Source: JALXCH01 sp964495805
GTDB lineage: Bacteria; Calditrichota; Calditrichia; RBG-13-44-9
Assembly (NCBI GenBank): GCA_964495805.1
Contig: CAZBWV010000051.1
Span: 19,425-83,424, forward strand
Reading direction: 5' to 3'
Length of the DNA stretch: 64,000 nt
The position numbers and the translations under genes were made by a program. Position 1 is the stretch's first letter, and every line of letters starts with the position of its first letter. Below, in pieces: positions 26,657-35,354 of this stretch. The notes below the pieces were generated by a model that did no database searches, was not told the DNA's origin, and saw nothing but the letters and a program-made list of their open reading frames with translations.

Positions 26657-29452
26657 TTAAAAAAGGAATCGAATTCCCACAGAGGTTAATCGGGGAATTC
26701 CCACATTTCCCGGATTGTGAATGCGATCCTGACTGTAGGAACTGGTGGGACCGGCATCCCAGGCTTTTCCGGTACGAGACCACACGTAATTCTGGTTCAA
26801 TCGGTTAAACAGATTTTTTACCACCAGGAATCCCACCACATCAACGTTTTCCCAGATGCCGATGCGCTTTTGCACCCGCAGGTCCACCTGAGCAAACCAG
26901 GGCTTACGACCGGTGTTGCGTTCCAGAAACACATTTTCCGTTTGTTCTTCCACGAAGGGGGTGTATGGTAAACCGCTGGCCACCTGCACCAGGAGGTTGA
27001 AATGCCAGCGGGCAAATGGTCGGAAGCCCATCCATTCGGTGCCGTAATTTCGAGGGGTTTTCACGATGGCGTTTAGCGAAATCGTGTGTCGCCGGTCGAA
27101 GTCCAGGTAGTATTCCCGGTTGGGGCGCAGGGTCACATCCACACCGCGGTAATAATTGTACCCGTCCGAAGCGGACGACTCATTCCCGCGGGCAACGGAG
27201 AGTGAGTAATTAAACATGGCCGTAAAAAATCGTCCGGTCTTTCGTTCCAGCGTAAAATCGATCCCTTTCACACTGGCGTAGTCGCTGTTGTCGAACACGG
27301 TAAAATTGTACGGGAAAACCAGCCGGTAAGTGCTTCCGGCCAGGTAGGTGATATCTTTGAAGTAAGCGTTTACATCAAAAGCCCAATTTTGCGCCAGTTG
27401 AAGTTTGATGCCAAATTCGTATTGAACCGTTTTCTGGCTTTTGATTTTGGGATTTCCCAGCAGCGGACTACCACCGGTGGTAACATCGTGATGTTTGTAC
27501 ATATTGTAGAAACTGGGAACTTCGTAGTAATGTCCATAAGAGGTGTAAAACACCAGATGCTGGGTGACCGGATAAGCAATACCCAGCCGGGGACTGATGT
27601 GTTGCTGAGCGGGAGCCGGTTCTTCCGGCGCGGGAATCCATTGACCGGTGGAATCCAGATAGCCGGGGGTGTAAATGTCCTCCCACATGGTTGCTCGGGG
27701 ATCGAAATATTCGTAGCGCAGCCCGAAATTGAGCACAAAGCGATCATACTCCATTTTGTCCTGCGCGTAAGCGGCAAATTCCACCGGATATCGCTCAAAA
27801 ATTTCGATGTAGTGGGCCGAACCGGGCCACGGGTAGCGCCATCGGTCGCGCCAGACATCGTGGTATTTGTACAGCAAGCCGGTTTTTATCTCGTGCCGCT
27901 TGCTCACCTGGCTCACCAGGTCAAAACGCACGGAATAGGTGGTTACCCGATTGTCCTCGTAGCGTCCCCGGTCTCCCTGAACGTAAAATCCGTCCGAATT
28001 ACTGGAACTGCGTTCCCAGTCCGAGTACAGATTGAGCATGGAATCCAGCCTGGCCGCATCGTTGTAAATTTCCGGGGGTAAATCACTGATTTTAAATTTC
28101 CGGTTCGGATTAAAGCGATAATAGCGGTGGTAATAGCGAGAGATGCGCAAATTGTAGAAGGTTTTGGCACTGATGGTGTGGATGAATTCCACCATGTAAC
28201 GATCGATGATGCTCTGGCGATCTTCCAGTGCCCAGGGACGGTACTTCCAGCGGTGGCTGTACGGTTTGTAATAGCGACGGCTTTGCTGATAGGAAAATTT
28301 CATTTTAAACCAGCGATGCTGGTAATTGAGTTTGGCGTTCAATTCCCGCCGGGCATCGTACCCGAAAGGTAAATGACTGTAATAGTTGGAATAGCGTCCC
28401 GCTACAAAAAAGGAAAGATTTTTGATGAACGGAATTGGGCCGGATAGGTTTCCGGTGAACAATCCGTACAACGGGGAACCAAACAGGGTGGGTAGTTTAC
28501 CGACCGTGGGAATGGATTCGAATTTGGGTACTTTATACTGGGACACACCGATACTATCGATGGGGGTAGGGGTGGTGGAGAAAGAGGTGTCGTCCACGCG
28601 ATACCAGCGCAATGCGTCGCGGTACTCGTTTTCTTTTCCCGGAGGCACGTCCACCAGGTCCGAGGAGAGCATCCAGTCCACTTTGCGGTAGGGAGAATCC
28701 TCCAGCCAGTGGGATTCGTATTCCAGGCGTCCGCTATATTTGGTAAACGATCCGTCGCGGGTGACGATGTTAATCACACCGGACATGGCCTGGCCGTATT
28801 CGGCGCCATAAGCACCGGTAAGCATTTGTAATTCCTGAATCACATATTTATCCAGCATAATGCTGGCGCCCCCGCTTTTGTAGAAGGGATCCTGCACCAG
28901 CACCCCGTCGATCATGTAAGCGATTTCGCCGGCCCGACCACCGCGTAAATGCAGGTCACCGGATTCGTCCCGAACCACACCGGCCTGAGCTGCTACCGCT
29001 TCGTCAAAATCCTGAATGGGCATATCGGTGAACGTGGTAAAATCCATGATCACCGTTTTATTGGTCTCGTCCTTGTTAATCATGGGACGTTTGGCCACCA
29101 CTTCCACGGCTTCGCCTTCGATGGCCTGAACCTTGAGCCGGAAGTTGACCTCAGTGGCCAGGTCGGTGCGTACCGGTACACCGGTTTTCACCATCTTCTG
29201 GTACCCGATCATGGAAGCTTCCACATCGTAGGTTCCCGGGGGAATATTCAGGATGATGAAGTATCCGTCCATATCCGTAGCGGCACCTAAGTTCGTTCCC
29301 TTCAGAACCACATTCACCCCCGGCAGGGGTTCGCCGGTGTCCGCGTCCTTCACCACTCCGCGAATTTTACCGGTGGTACCGGCCAGTCCGAAGCTATACA
29401 GGAGAAAAAACAGTACGACGAAAGATAAGGTGAGCGGTTTTTTGCGGTACAT
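26657..29452 (-). CDS. TonB-dependent outer-membrane receptor with carboxypeptidase-regulatory-like domain
   Basis: This 931-aa protein has a signal peptide, then a CarboxypepD_reg-like beta-sandwich (about 27-115, GVVKDADTGEPLPGVNVVLKGTN). The plug domain follows (about 120-240, LRGGRAGEIAYMIDGVLVQD and GAYGAEYGQAMSGVINIVT), then a 22-strand barrel ending in FLF. It imports large nutrients with energy from TonB. The domain order matches SusC/Oar-like receptors. The ligand is unknown; it is co-oriented with the 940-aa and PorV genes and lies 55 bp upstream of the former. Confidence 0.92.
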   Translation of the reverse strand: MYRKKPLTLSFVVLFFLLYSFGLAGTTGKIRGVVKDADTGEPLPGVNVVLKGTNLGAATDMDGYFIILNIPPGTYDVEASMIGYQKMVKTGVPVRTDLATEVNFRLKVQAIEGEAVEVVAKRPMINKDETNKTVIMDFTTFTDMPIQDFDEAVAAQAGVVRDESGDLHLRGGRAGEIAYMIDGVLVQDPFYKSGGASIMLDKYVIQELQMLTGAYGAEYGQAMSGVINIVTRDGSFTKYSGRLEYESHWLEDSPYRKVDWMLSSDLVDVPPGKENEYRDALRWYRVDDTSFSTTPTPIDSIGVSQYKVPKFESIPTVGKLPTLFGSPLYGLFTGNLSGPIPFIKNLSFFVAGRYSNYYSHLPFGYDARRELNAKLNYQHRWFKMKFSYQQSRRYYKPYSHRWKYRPWALEDRQSIIDRYMVEFIHTISAKTFYNLRISRYYHRYYRFNPNRKFKISDLPPEIYNDAARLDSMLNLYSDWERSSSNSDGFYVQGDRGRYEDNRVTTYSVRFDLVSQVSKRHEIKTGLLYKYHDVWRDRWRYPWPGSAHYIEIFERYPVEFAAYAQDKMEYDRFVLNFGLRYEYFDPRATMWEDIYTPGYLDSTGQWIPAPEEPAPAQQHISPRLGIAYPVTQHLVFYTSYGHYYEVPSFYNMYKHHDVTTGGSPLLGNPKIKSQKTVQYEFGIKLQLAQNWAFDVNAYFKDITYLAGSTYRLVFPYNFTVFDNSDYASVKGIDFTLERKTGRFFTAMFNYSLSVARGNESSASDGYNYYRGVDVTLRPNREYYLDFDRRHTISLNAIVKTPRNYGTEWMGFRPFARWHFNLLVQVASGLPYTPFVEEQTENVFLERNTGRKPWFAQVDLRVQKRIGIWENVDVVGFLVVKNLFNRLNQNYVWSRTGKAWDAGPTSSYSQDRIHNPGNVGIPRLTSVGIRFLF

Positions 29453-29504
29453 AAAATGGACTCCTGCAATAAATTCGCTTTTTTGTTCAATTAAATCAGA
29501 GAAA

Positions 29505-29537
29505 TCGGGGAACCCCTTTGCAAAAGGAGTTCCCCGA
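29505..29537 (-). terminator. intrinsic terminator after the sialidase-like gene
   Basis: A 15-bp stem with one mismatch (29505-29519 with 29523-29537) lies eight bases past the stop of the minus-strand gene at 29546. On that strand the downstream sequence ATTTCTCTGATTT is only moderately T-rich. It separates the BNR-repeat gene from the TonB receptor gene, which then needs its own promoter within about 50 bp. Confidence 0.65.
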
Positions 29538-29545
29538 CGGTAGCA

Positions 29546-31267
29546 CTATTTCACCAGCAGCATTTTTCGAGTTGCGGTAAAATCTCCCGCTTTCAGGGTG
29601 TAGAAGTAAGTTCCCGAAGGCATCTGGCTGGCATCCCATACCACCGCTTTAAATCCGGCGGTCATGCGCTGGTTTACCAGAGTGGTGATTTCCTGTCCCA
29701 GTGCGTTGTAGATGGTAAGCGTCACGTGAGCGTCCCGGGTCAGATCGAAGCGGATGGTGGTGGTGGGGTTGAAAGGATTGGGGTAATTCTGATGCAGGTT
29801 GAATTTTTCCGGCATGATTCGGGTGAGCGGTGGTTGAATGCCCACAATGCTTTTGACGGTGTCGGTGGGGACTCCCATGTAGTAAAGCTGGTCGGTGTGG
29901 GGATCGCACTCTTTGCGGTACACAATATGCAATTTGTCCGTAGCGATACGTGCCATGCCGTTGGGGGATTGTCCGACCCAGTGATCGAGCACGGAAACCG
30001 GTCCCTGCCAGGTGTCGCCGTTATCTTCGGAGAAGACGATGAACATGTTGAAATTAAACAGCTTGGGGTCTCCATGGGAGCCGGTGGTATCCACCACATC
30101 GGAGTAGCAGTAGTACAGCGTACCGTCCGGTCCGATGGCCGGATCGTTCATGGGATGACGTTCCAGATCGGGTGGTAGGTCGCCCCAGGCAGCCAGACCG
30201 TTTACCAGCAATTGCGGTAGCACAAATTCGTTGATGCTCCAGGTAGTTCCGTCAAAGCGCAGGTCGTAAGCGCGGTAAGGCTGGTCTCCGGGAACACCGC
30301 TGGAGGTGTGCGCCAGAGTAGTGTCGAAGCCCAGACCGAAGATGTGCCAATTTCCGGCATTATCCAGAATGGGGTTGCTGAAGTTGCGGTACACGTCGCT
30401 GTTCTGGAAGGTGAGCGATTCGCTTCCCGGAATGCCAGAGATAGCGCTCCAGGTTTGTCCCCCATCGCTGGAATGGGAGTAGATGAGGCGCCACATATCA
30501 TCTTTTTGAATTTTGGCCAGTCCTACAGCCATTAATTCATTGTTGGGGCCGCAGGTAACTCCCAGACCGGAAGAGGAAAGGTCATGCACCCAGTTGGGGG
30601 CACCACTGTCTGCGGGAACCGCCGATGCGACCACGTGCGGTGCACTCCAGTTGAATCCACCGTCCGTGGAGATGTAGCAATACAGGCCTTCGCCCGGAGC
30701 AGCATTGTGATAGGAGCCAACTGCCATTAAATTGGGATTGTCCGGTGCCACAGAAATGGAGTTGTACCGGCTGTACAGCACCGTGTCCGCTGAACCGGAG
30801 TTGTCGATCATGATGTTGTCGAATAAACCGCCTCCCCATCCCAATACGTCGTAGGCCAGCACGGGACGGCTATCCTGATCCGGGCCCTCCGGATTGCGGT
30901 CGGCATACACGATGAGCGGAGTGGTGGTGGTTCCCCAAACCGAAGCGTAACGGGCGTTCATTTCCGTACCCACTCCCTGATTGATGTTTTCGTAGATCGT
31001 CCAGGTCTGACCCCCGTCGGTGGATACCGCTGCGGTAATTCGGCGCGGATTTGGCTGACCACTATAGTAACGGTACCAGGCAACAATGAGATTGCCGGTA
31101 GTAGGTTCGCAGAAAATCTGCGATTGATGGCCCCGGTAAATACCGTTGTACACCGCCGAGTCGATATACGTGGGGGTGACAATCGGAACCGGGCCCTGTG
31201 CCAGCACGGTGGAACCCATGGCGAATAAAAGAACAAATAAAATGAGGCTGGTAACTTTGGTATGCAT
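29546..31267 (-). CDS. secreted sialidase-like BNR-repeat protein with C-terminal sorting domain
   Basis: This 573-aa protein has a signal peptide (GSTVLAQG). It has at least four Asp-box repeats (STDGGQTW, STDGGFNW, SSDGGQTW, SEDNGDTW), which mark six-bladed propellers of the exo-sialidase/WD40-like group. The last 80 residues are a sorting domain (NYPNPFNPTTTIRFDL). I do not see a clear arginine triad for sialic-acid binding, so enzymatic activity is uncertain; many such proteins are glycan-binding or structural. It is monocistronic by its terminator. Confidence 0.78.
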   Translation of the reverse strand: MHTKVTSLILFVLLFAMGSTVLAQGPVPIVTPTYIDSAVYNGIYRGHQSQIFCEPTTGNLIVAWYRYYSGQPNPRRITAAVSTDGGQTWTIYENINQGVGTEMNARYASVWGTTTTPLIVYADRNPEGPDQDSRPVLAYDVLGWGGGLFDNIMIDNSGSADTVLYSRYNSISVAPDNPNLMAVGSYHNAAPGEGLYCYISTDGGFNWSAPHVVASAVPADSGAPNWVHDLSSSGLGVTCGPNNELMAVGLAKIQKDDMWRLIYSHSSDGGQTWSAISGIPGSESLTFQNSDVYRNFSNPILDNAGNWHIFGLGFDTTLAHTSSGVPGDQPYRAYDLRFDGTTWSINEFVLPQLLVNGLAAWGDLPPDLERHPMNDPAIGPDGTLYYCYSDVVDTTGSHGDPKLFNFNMFIVFSEDNGDTWQGPVSVLDHWVGQSPNGMARIATDKLHIVYRKECDPHTDQLYYMGVPTDTVKSIVGIQPPLTRIMPEKFNLHQNYPNPFNPTTTIRFDLTRDAHVTLTIYNALGQEITTLVNQRMTAGFKAVVWDASQMPSGTYFYTLKAGDFTATRKMLLVK

Positions 31268-31988
31268 AGCTGACCCCTTATTTTAGTTGATGTGAGATTT
31301 AATGGTATCGCATTTACTCAAAAAAACAGATTATGCGCATCTCAGGTAAGCATTCAACAACAGAGGGAACGGGTCGCTACCATGCCTGTGGAGAGGTGGA
31401 GGATGGATCGATTCGAGAGTGGATTAAAGTAGTATTTTCACAAGTCAAAAGTCATTTTCCAGTGTTTGTTCCCATTCACTGAGAGTATAATAAAACCAAC
31501 CAAAAATGTCAACCCCTATTTGCAACATATTTTTCAAATTTAATCGATAATTGAAACAAATATTTTCAACAAAAAACTGTAATGTATTGTTTTCGGGGGA
31601 GTTAAAATGTCCTAATTTATTAAATTAAATCGATGTTTATCGTTAACATAACTGAAACAACGGAGTTTCTACCTGAAAATATTGTTTCAGAAAAGATAAT
31701 AGTTGATTTTTTCCGTTCCCATATTTTATATTGAATTGGCATAAAAAACGGATGATCTGGTAACTTCTTAAGATGGCAAATCGCTGAAAAACAATCTCTA
31801 CCGGATAACCTCCTCTCCTCCGAAGATTCCGGGTTTGTGCATTTCGTGTTTTGGACATTCCTGTTTGAACAGCTTGCAACGGTGTTTGGAGAAGAAGGTG
31901 ATTGATAATTAGTGCTGTTGTTTCGCTTACCCCGGGAAGTTGATTGCGGGGAAAAGATGCCCACTTTTAAATTGCAGGAGGCCGCAGG
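31268..31988. other. 721-bp divergent intergenic region
   Basis: This lies between the BNR-repeat gene (-) and the TRAP permease gene (+). It is AT-rich, notably 31500-31760, and has no supported open frame. It holds the TGAAA/TTTCA repeats described separately and probably the promoters of both genes, which I cannot place with confidence. The last 140 bp are less AT-rich and end in AGGAGG at 31976-31981. Confidence 0.6.
31551..31689. promoter_or_regulatory. putative operator cluster, TGAAA/TTTCA inverted repeats
   Basis: Three imperfectly spaced inverted repeats: TTGAAA-N7-TTTCAA (31551-31569), TGAAAC-N6-GTTTCT (31653-31670) and TGAAAA-N4-GTTTCA (31674-31689). The half-sites match those at 21655-21690 next to the RpiR-type gene. 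They lie 300-440 bp before the TRAP start. Spacing differs between sites and the region is AT-rich, so chance is not excluded. Confidence 0.4.
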
Positions 31989-33260
31989 GTGCAAATGGAA
32001 GTGGTTGTTTTTGTGGTGATGACGCTCTCTTTTATTCTGGCGGCCATGTGGTTGAAATGGCCCATTGGTGTTTCGCTGATGGCTGCCTCCGTCATTGGTG
32101 CACTGGTGGGGGGAGTGGGTTTTCCCCTGCGTCACCTGGTGGAAGGAACTTTCGCATATCTCGACCCCATTTTAATTATTGCCACCGCCATGGTGTTCAT
32201 GGAGGTGCTTCGACGCTCGGGTTCGCTGGAAAATCTGAGTCGGCTTATTCTGCTGAAGCTTCATCGCTATCCCCTCTGGCTGATTGTGTCCATCACGCTG
32301 TTTATCATGTTTCCCGGAATGATTACCGGTCTTTCCACTGCCACGGTACTGACCACGGGTGCCATTGTAGCACCTGCGCTCATTCGGCTGGAAATCCCCC
32401 GGCTCAAAGTGGCTGCCATGATTGCCATGAGCGCCATTTACGGGATGATTGCTCCGCCCATAAATGTTCCGGCTATGATTATTGGCGGCGGTGTGGACAT
32501 GCCTTACATCGGTTTCGACCTTCCCTTAATTGTGGCAACATTTCCGCTGGCTATTGTGGTCAATCTGGCGCTGGGTTACTCCCATGTTCGTCGGGCAAAC
32601 ATGGAACGGGTACTTGCCGCGCTTCGGAAGGAAGACCAACAGGCGGGAACGGTGTGGTTGCATTTCCCGCTGGTTCTGGTTATTCTGCTACTGGTGGGCA
32701 TTCGGGTGTTTCCGGGAATTTTCCCCAATCCGGGAATTCCGCTTATTTTTCTCATTGGAAGCGGGGTAGGGGTTTTTACCGGAAAGAAATTTCGTTTCTT
32801 CTCGGTGGCCACCGATTCGCTTCACCAGGGATTGCCAGTAATCGGGATTTTGTTGGGCATCGGAATGTTCATTCAGATTATGACCCTGACCGGTGTGCGC
32901 GGTTTGCTGGTGATGGCCAGTCTGAGTTTGCCCTCCCTATGGCGATACCTGGGCATTTCCACCATGATGCCACTTTTCGGAGCCATTTCCGCTTACGGGT
33001 CGGCTTCGGTTTTAGGAGTGCCGTTTCTGCTGGCGTTTCTGGGTAAGAACGAAATCATCGTCGGGTCAGCGCTTTCGCTCATCTCCGGTTTAGGAGATTT
33101 AATGCCTCCTACTGCTCTGGCGGGTATTTTTGCCGCTCAGGTGGTGGGCGAAAAAAATTATTTCAAAGTGCTGAAGTACACCATCCTGCCAGCCGTCCTT
33201 ACCGCTGTGTGGGGTATTGGAATGATTGTTTTTGCCAATGCGCTGGCCAGAATCCTGTAA
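31989..33260 (+). CDS. TRAP-type transporter large permease (DctM-like)
   Basis: This 423-aa protein has 11-12 hydrophobic helices and the DctM-type motifs FPGMITGLSTATVLTTGAIVAP and MSAIYGMIAPPINVPAM. AISAYGSASVLGVPFLL lies in the second half-repeat. Family members move carboxylates or amino acids with sodium. The GTG at 31989 is favoured because AGGAGG lies seven bases upstream; an ATG at 31995 is 13 bases away. No DctP binding protein and no normal DctQ gene are present; a 48-aa membrane protein follows instead. Confidence 0.88.
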   Translation: MQMEVVVFVVMTLSFILAAMWLKWPIGVSLMAASVIGALVGGVGFPLRHLVEGTFAYLDPILIIATAMVFMEVLRRSGSLENLSRLILLKLHRYPLWLIVSITLFIMFPGMITGLSTATVLTTGAIVAPALIRLEIPRLKVAAMIAMSAIYGMIAPPINVPAMIIGGGVDMPYIGFDLPLIVATFPLAIVVNLALGYSHVRRANMERVLAALRKEDQQAGTVWLHFPLVLVILLLVGIRVFPGIFPNPGIPLIFLIGSGVGVFTGKKFRFFSVATDSLHQGLPVIGILLGIGMFIQIMTLTGVRGLLVMASLSLPSLWRYLGISTMMPLFGAISAYGSASVLGVPFLLAFLGKNEIIVGSALSLISGLGDLMPPTALAGIFAAQVVGEKNYFKVLKYTILPAVLTAVWGIGMIVFANALARIL

Positions 33261-33291
33261 TCTGACTTTAACAAATAATCCGGGTGCAACC

Positions 33292-33438
33292 ATGTTGACA
33301 ATGATTTATCAGGGAATTCTTCTTTTTTTTATTGTACTATTTGTGCGGGCGGTGTTTCGGGAGAAGAAAAAAAGCATGCAACTCACCGCGGCTGTGGCTT
33401 GCATTCCGTTTATCCTGCGGCTGCTCATGATAAAGTGA
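33292..33438 (+). CDS. 48-aa membrane microprotein after the TRAP permease
   Basis: From the ATG at 33292 this predicts 48 residues. There is one strong N-terminal helix (YQGILLFFIVLFVRAVF), a basic turn (REKKKS) and a shorter C-terminal hydrophobic stretch (LTAAVACIPFILRLLM). It starts 31 bp after the TRAP gene and 63 bp before the next gene, all on the same strand. No classic ribosome site is visible. It may be a small accessory subunit standing in for DctQ; this is inference, and it is unlike known DctQ in size. Confidence 0.6.
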   Translation: MLTMIYQGILLFFIVLFVRAVFREKKKSMQLTAAVACIPFILRLLMIK

Positions 33439-33501
33439 AACAATTCGGCATTCTCCGCCCTTTTATGTGGTAAAAAATGACCCTGTGAAAGATATCCCGG
33501 A

Positions 33502-34671
33502 ATGGATGCGCAAAAAATGAATCATAAAAAACGGAAAGATAGGGTGAAACCAAAAGTTTTCCATGAGGCAGGAATCAGCCTTCTTTTTCTGCTTGCGGTG
33601 GTTGGGGTGATGGTGCTGGTGGCACGGGATTTCCGCAGGATGTGGCAACCGGAAATGCTTCATCCATCCCCGGCTCTCACGCGCATTCTGCATCTGCACG
33701 ATTTCCATGCCCCGCTGGCGGGAACCCGGGGAGACGCGGAAATTTATTGTTTTGAATCCGGCCAATCGGGTGGCAAAATTCTGGTTCTGGGGGGAACCCA
33801 TCCTAATGAACCGGCCGGATTTGTGGCTGCGGCGCTGTTAGTGGAAAATTTACAGGTACGAACTGGCAGTGTGTATGTAATTCCCCGGGCAAACAGCAGC
33901 GCATTCACTCATACCGAACCGCAGGAGGCTTCCCCGGAATATTTTACCATTCCCGGGAAGAATGGTCCCCGCACGTTCCGCTTCGGTTCCCGCTTCACCA
34001 ATCCCATTGACCAGTGGCCCGATCCGGATATATACCTGCACTACCCGTCCGGTCAGGAACTGGCTGGCAGCGAAACACGCAACCTGAATCGCTCCTATCC
34101 CGGTAAACCGGATGGCTCCCTTACCGAGCAAATCGCTTATGCCATTGTGCAATTTATTAAAGGAGAAAAAATCGACCTGGCTTTCGATTTACATGAAGCA
34201 TCTCCGGAATATCCGGTGGTGAACGCCATTGTTGCCACCGAGAGCAGTCAGGATATTGCTACCGAAGCGGTGCTGGAACTGGCTTTCGAAAATCTACACT
34301 ATTCCCTGGAGCCGTCTCCCTACAATTTTCGCGGATTGAGTCATCGGGAATGGGAAAATTTCACCGGGGCAAAACCCATCCTGATGGAAACGGCTAATCC
34401 CATTCAGGGGCGTTTGCGGGGTCGCACCGATGCCCGCTTGATATTAACCGGCTGGGATCGCATGTACCTGAAAGCTGCCCGCCTGGGAATTCTGAGTGTG
34501 CCTTACGATTCCACCGGTCTGCCTCTGAAGTTGCGGGTGGGGCGGCATCTGGAAGCATTTGCTAAAATTGTGGAAGTTTTCTCCCGTCATTATCCCGACC
34601 GGGCTGTACAACTGGACGGAATTCCCTCCTATCAGATGCTGATGGCAAAGGGACTGCGGGAGTATTTTTAG
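33502..34671 (+). CDS. succinylglutamate desuccinylase/aspartoacylase-type (M14-like) amidohydrolase
   Basis: This 389-aa protein has an N-terminal membrane anchor or signal (LLFLLAVVGVMVLVA). Zinc-site motifs are LGGTHPNEPAG (His and Glu) and FDLHEASPEYP. ETRNLNRSYPGKP gives the Arg-binding motif, which places it in the AstE/AspA branch of M14. This branch cleaves N-acyl amino acids or carboxy-terminal residues. It probably acts in the periplasm. It lies between the TRAP permease and the Ntn-hydrolases, suggesting that it releases amino acids from acylated or peptide substrates. Confidence 0.82.
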   Translation: MDAQKMNHKKRKDRVKPKVFHEAGISLLFLLAVVGVMVLVARDFRRMWQPEMLHPSPALTRILHLHDFHAPLAGTRGDAEIYCFESGQSGGKILVLGGTHPNEPAGFVAAALLVENLQVRTGSVYVIPRANSSAFTHTEPQEASPEYFTIPGKNGPRTFRFGSRFTNPIDQWPDPDIYLHYPSGQELAGSETRNLNRSYPGKPDGSLTEQIAYAIVQFIKGEKIDLAFDLHEASPEYPVVNAIVATESSQDIATEAVLELAFENLHYSLEPSPYNFRGLSHREWENFTGAKPILMETANPIQGRLRGRTDARLILTGWDRMYLKAARLGILSVPYDSTGLPLKLRVGRHLEAFAKIVEVFSRHYPDRAVQLDGIPSYQMLMAKGLREYF

Positions 34672-34786
34672 CCGGAGCTGCCCGGATTGGGATTGTGTGC
34701 AAGGTGTGGAAAGGAATTTTCGTTCCGGCTGAAGTGTGGTTTGGAAATCACTATTGACGGATGAATAAAAAAACCGGAGGTTTGGA

Positions 34787-35341
34787 ATGAGACAGCTTAT
34801 GGTGTCTTTGCTGATGTTGATGGTGCTGAGCGCTATGGCGGCAGAAAAAACTGCTTCTGAATTTCACGCCAGCGATCCGGTGCTAATTACCAGCGCCGGG
34901 CAGAGCTCCGATGTGCTGATGGTGAAACTGTTAGCAGAACGTGCGGGTATTGCCTATCAGTTCGATAAAATGGCGCAACCGGACATGCTGAAAGAGGTGA
35001 AAACTCTGATTCTGGTAGCCGGTGGCAGCAGCAAAGGGTTGGGCGCTGCCCGCATCGATAAGGAACAGGAGTTGAATCGGGTGAAACAATTAGTGGCCAG
35101 GGCAGAGCAGGATCGTATTCCCATCGTGGCCATTCATGTAGGGGGCAAAGCACGGCGTGGAAAGTTGTCCGATTATTTTAGCGACTATGTTGCCCGCCAT
35201 GCCAATCTGCTGATTGTGGTAAAAGAAGGGGATTACGACGGGTTCTTTTCCCGAATTGCTCAGGAAAAAAAGATCCCCATTCATTTGCCTGATGAATTGC
35301 AGGATGTTCAGCAAGAATTGAAACAGGTGTTTCAGAAATAG
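34787..35341 (+). CDS. small secreted protein, DUF6305-like
   Basis: This 184-aa protein has a cleavable signal peptide (LSAMAAEK). The mature part begins PVLITSAGQSSDVLMVK and alternates strands and helices like a Rossmann-type or periplasmic-binding half-domain (VKTLILVAGGSSKGLGAARI, IPIVAIHVGG). I associate the opening motif with DUF6305, from memory. The ATG follows GGAGG. Being secreted and in a TRAP operon without DctP, it may bind the transported solute; this is a guess. Confidence 0.6.
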   Translation: MRQLMVSLLMLMVLSAMAAEKTASEFHASDPVLITSAGQSSDVLMVKLLAERAGIAYQFDKMAQPDMLKEVKTLILVAGGSSKGLGAARIDKEQELNRVKQLVARAEQDRIPIVAIHVGGKARRGKLSDYFSDYVARHANLLIVVKEGDYDGFFSRIAQEKKIPIHLPDELQDVQQELKQVFQK

Positions 35342-35354
35342 AGTGTGAGGCAAG

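Noticed and set aside
31551..31690. Short repeats considered as a CRISPR array
   Set aside because: Half-sites are only six bases, spacing is irregular and there are no repeated units of 25-35 bases with unique spacers. No cas genes are in the window.
31620..32135. 171-codon minus-strand open frame before the TRAP gene
   Set aside because: It overlaps the start of the well-supported TRAP gene, is rich in His/Asn/Gln from antisense hydrophobic codons, has no ribosome site and matches no family.
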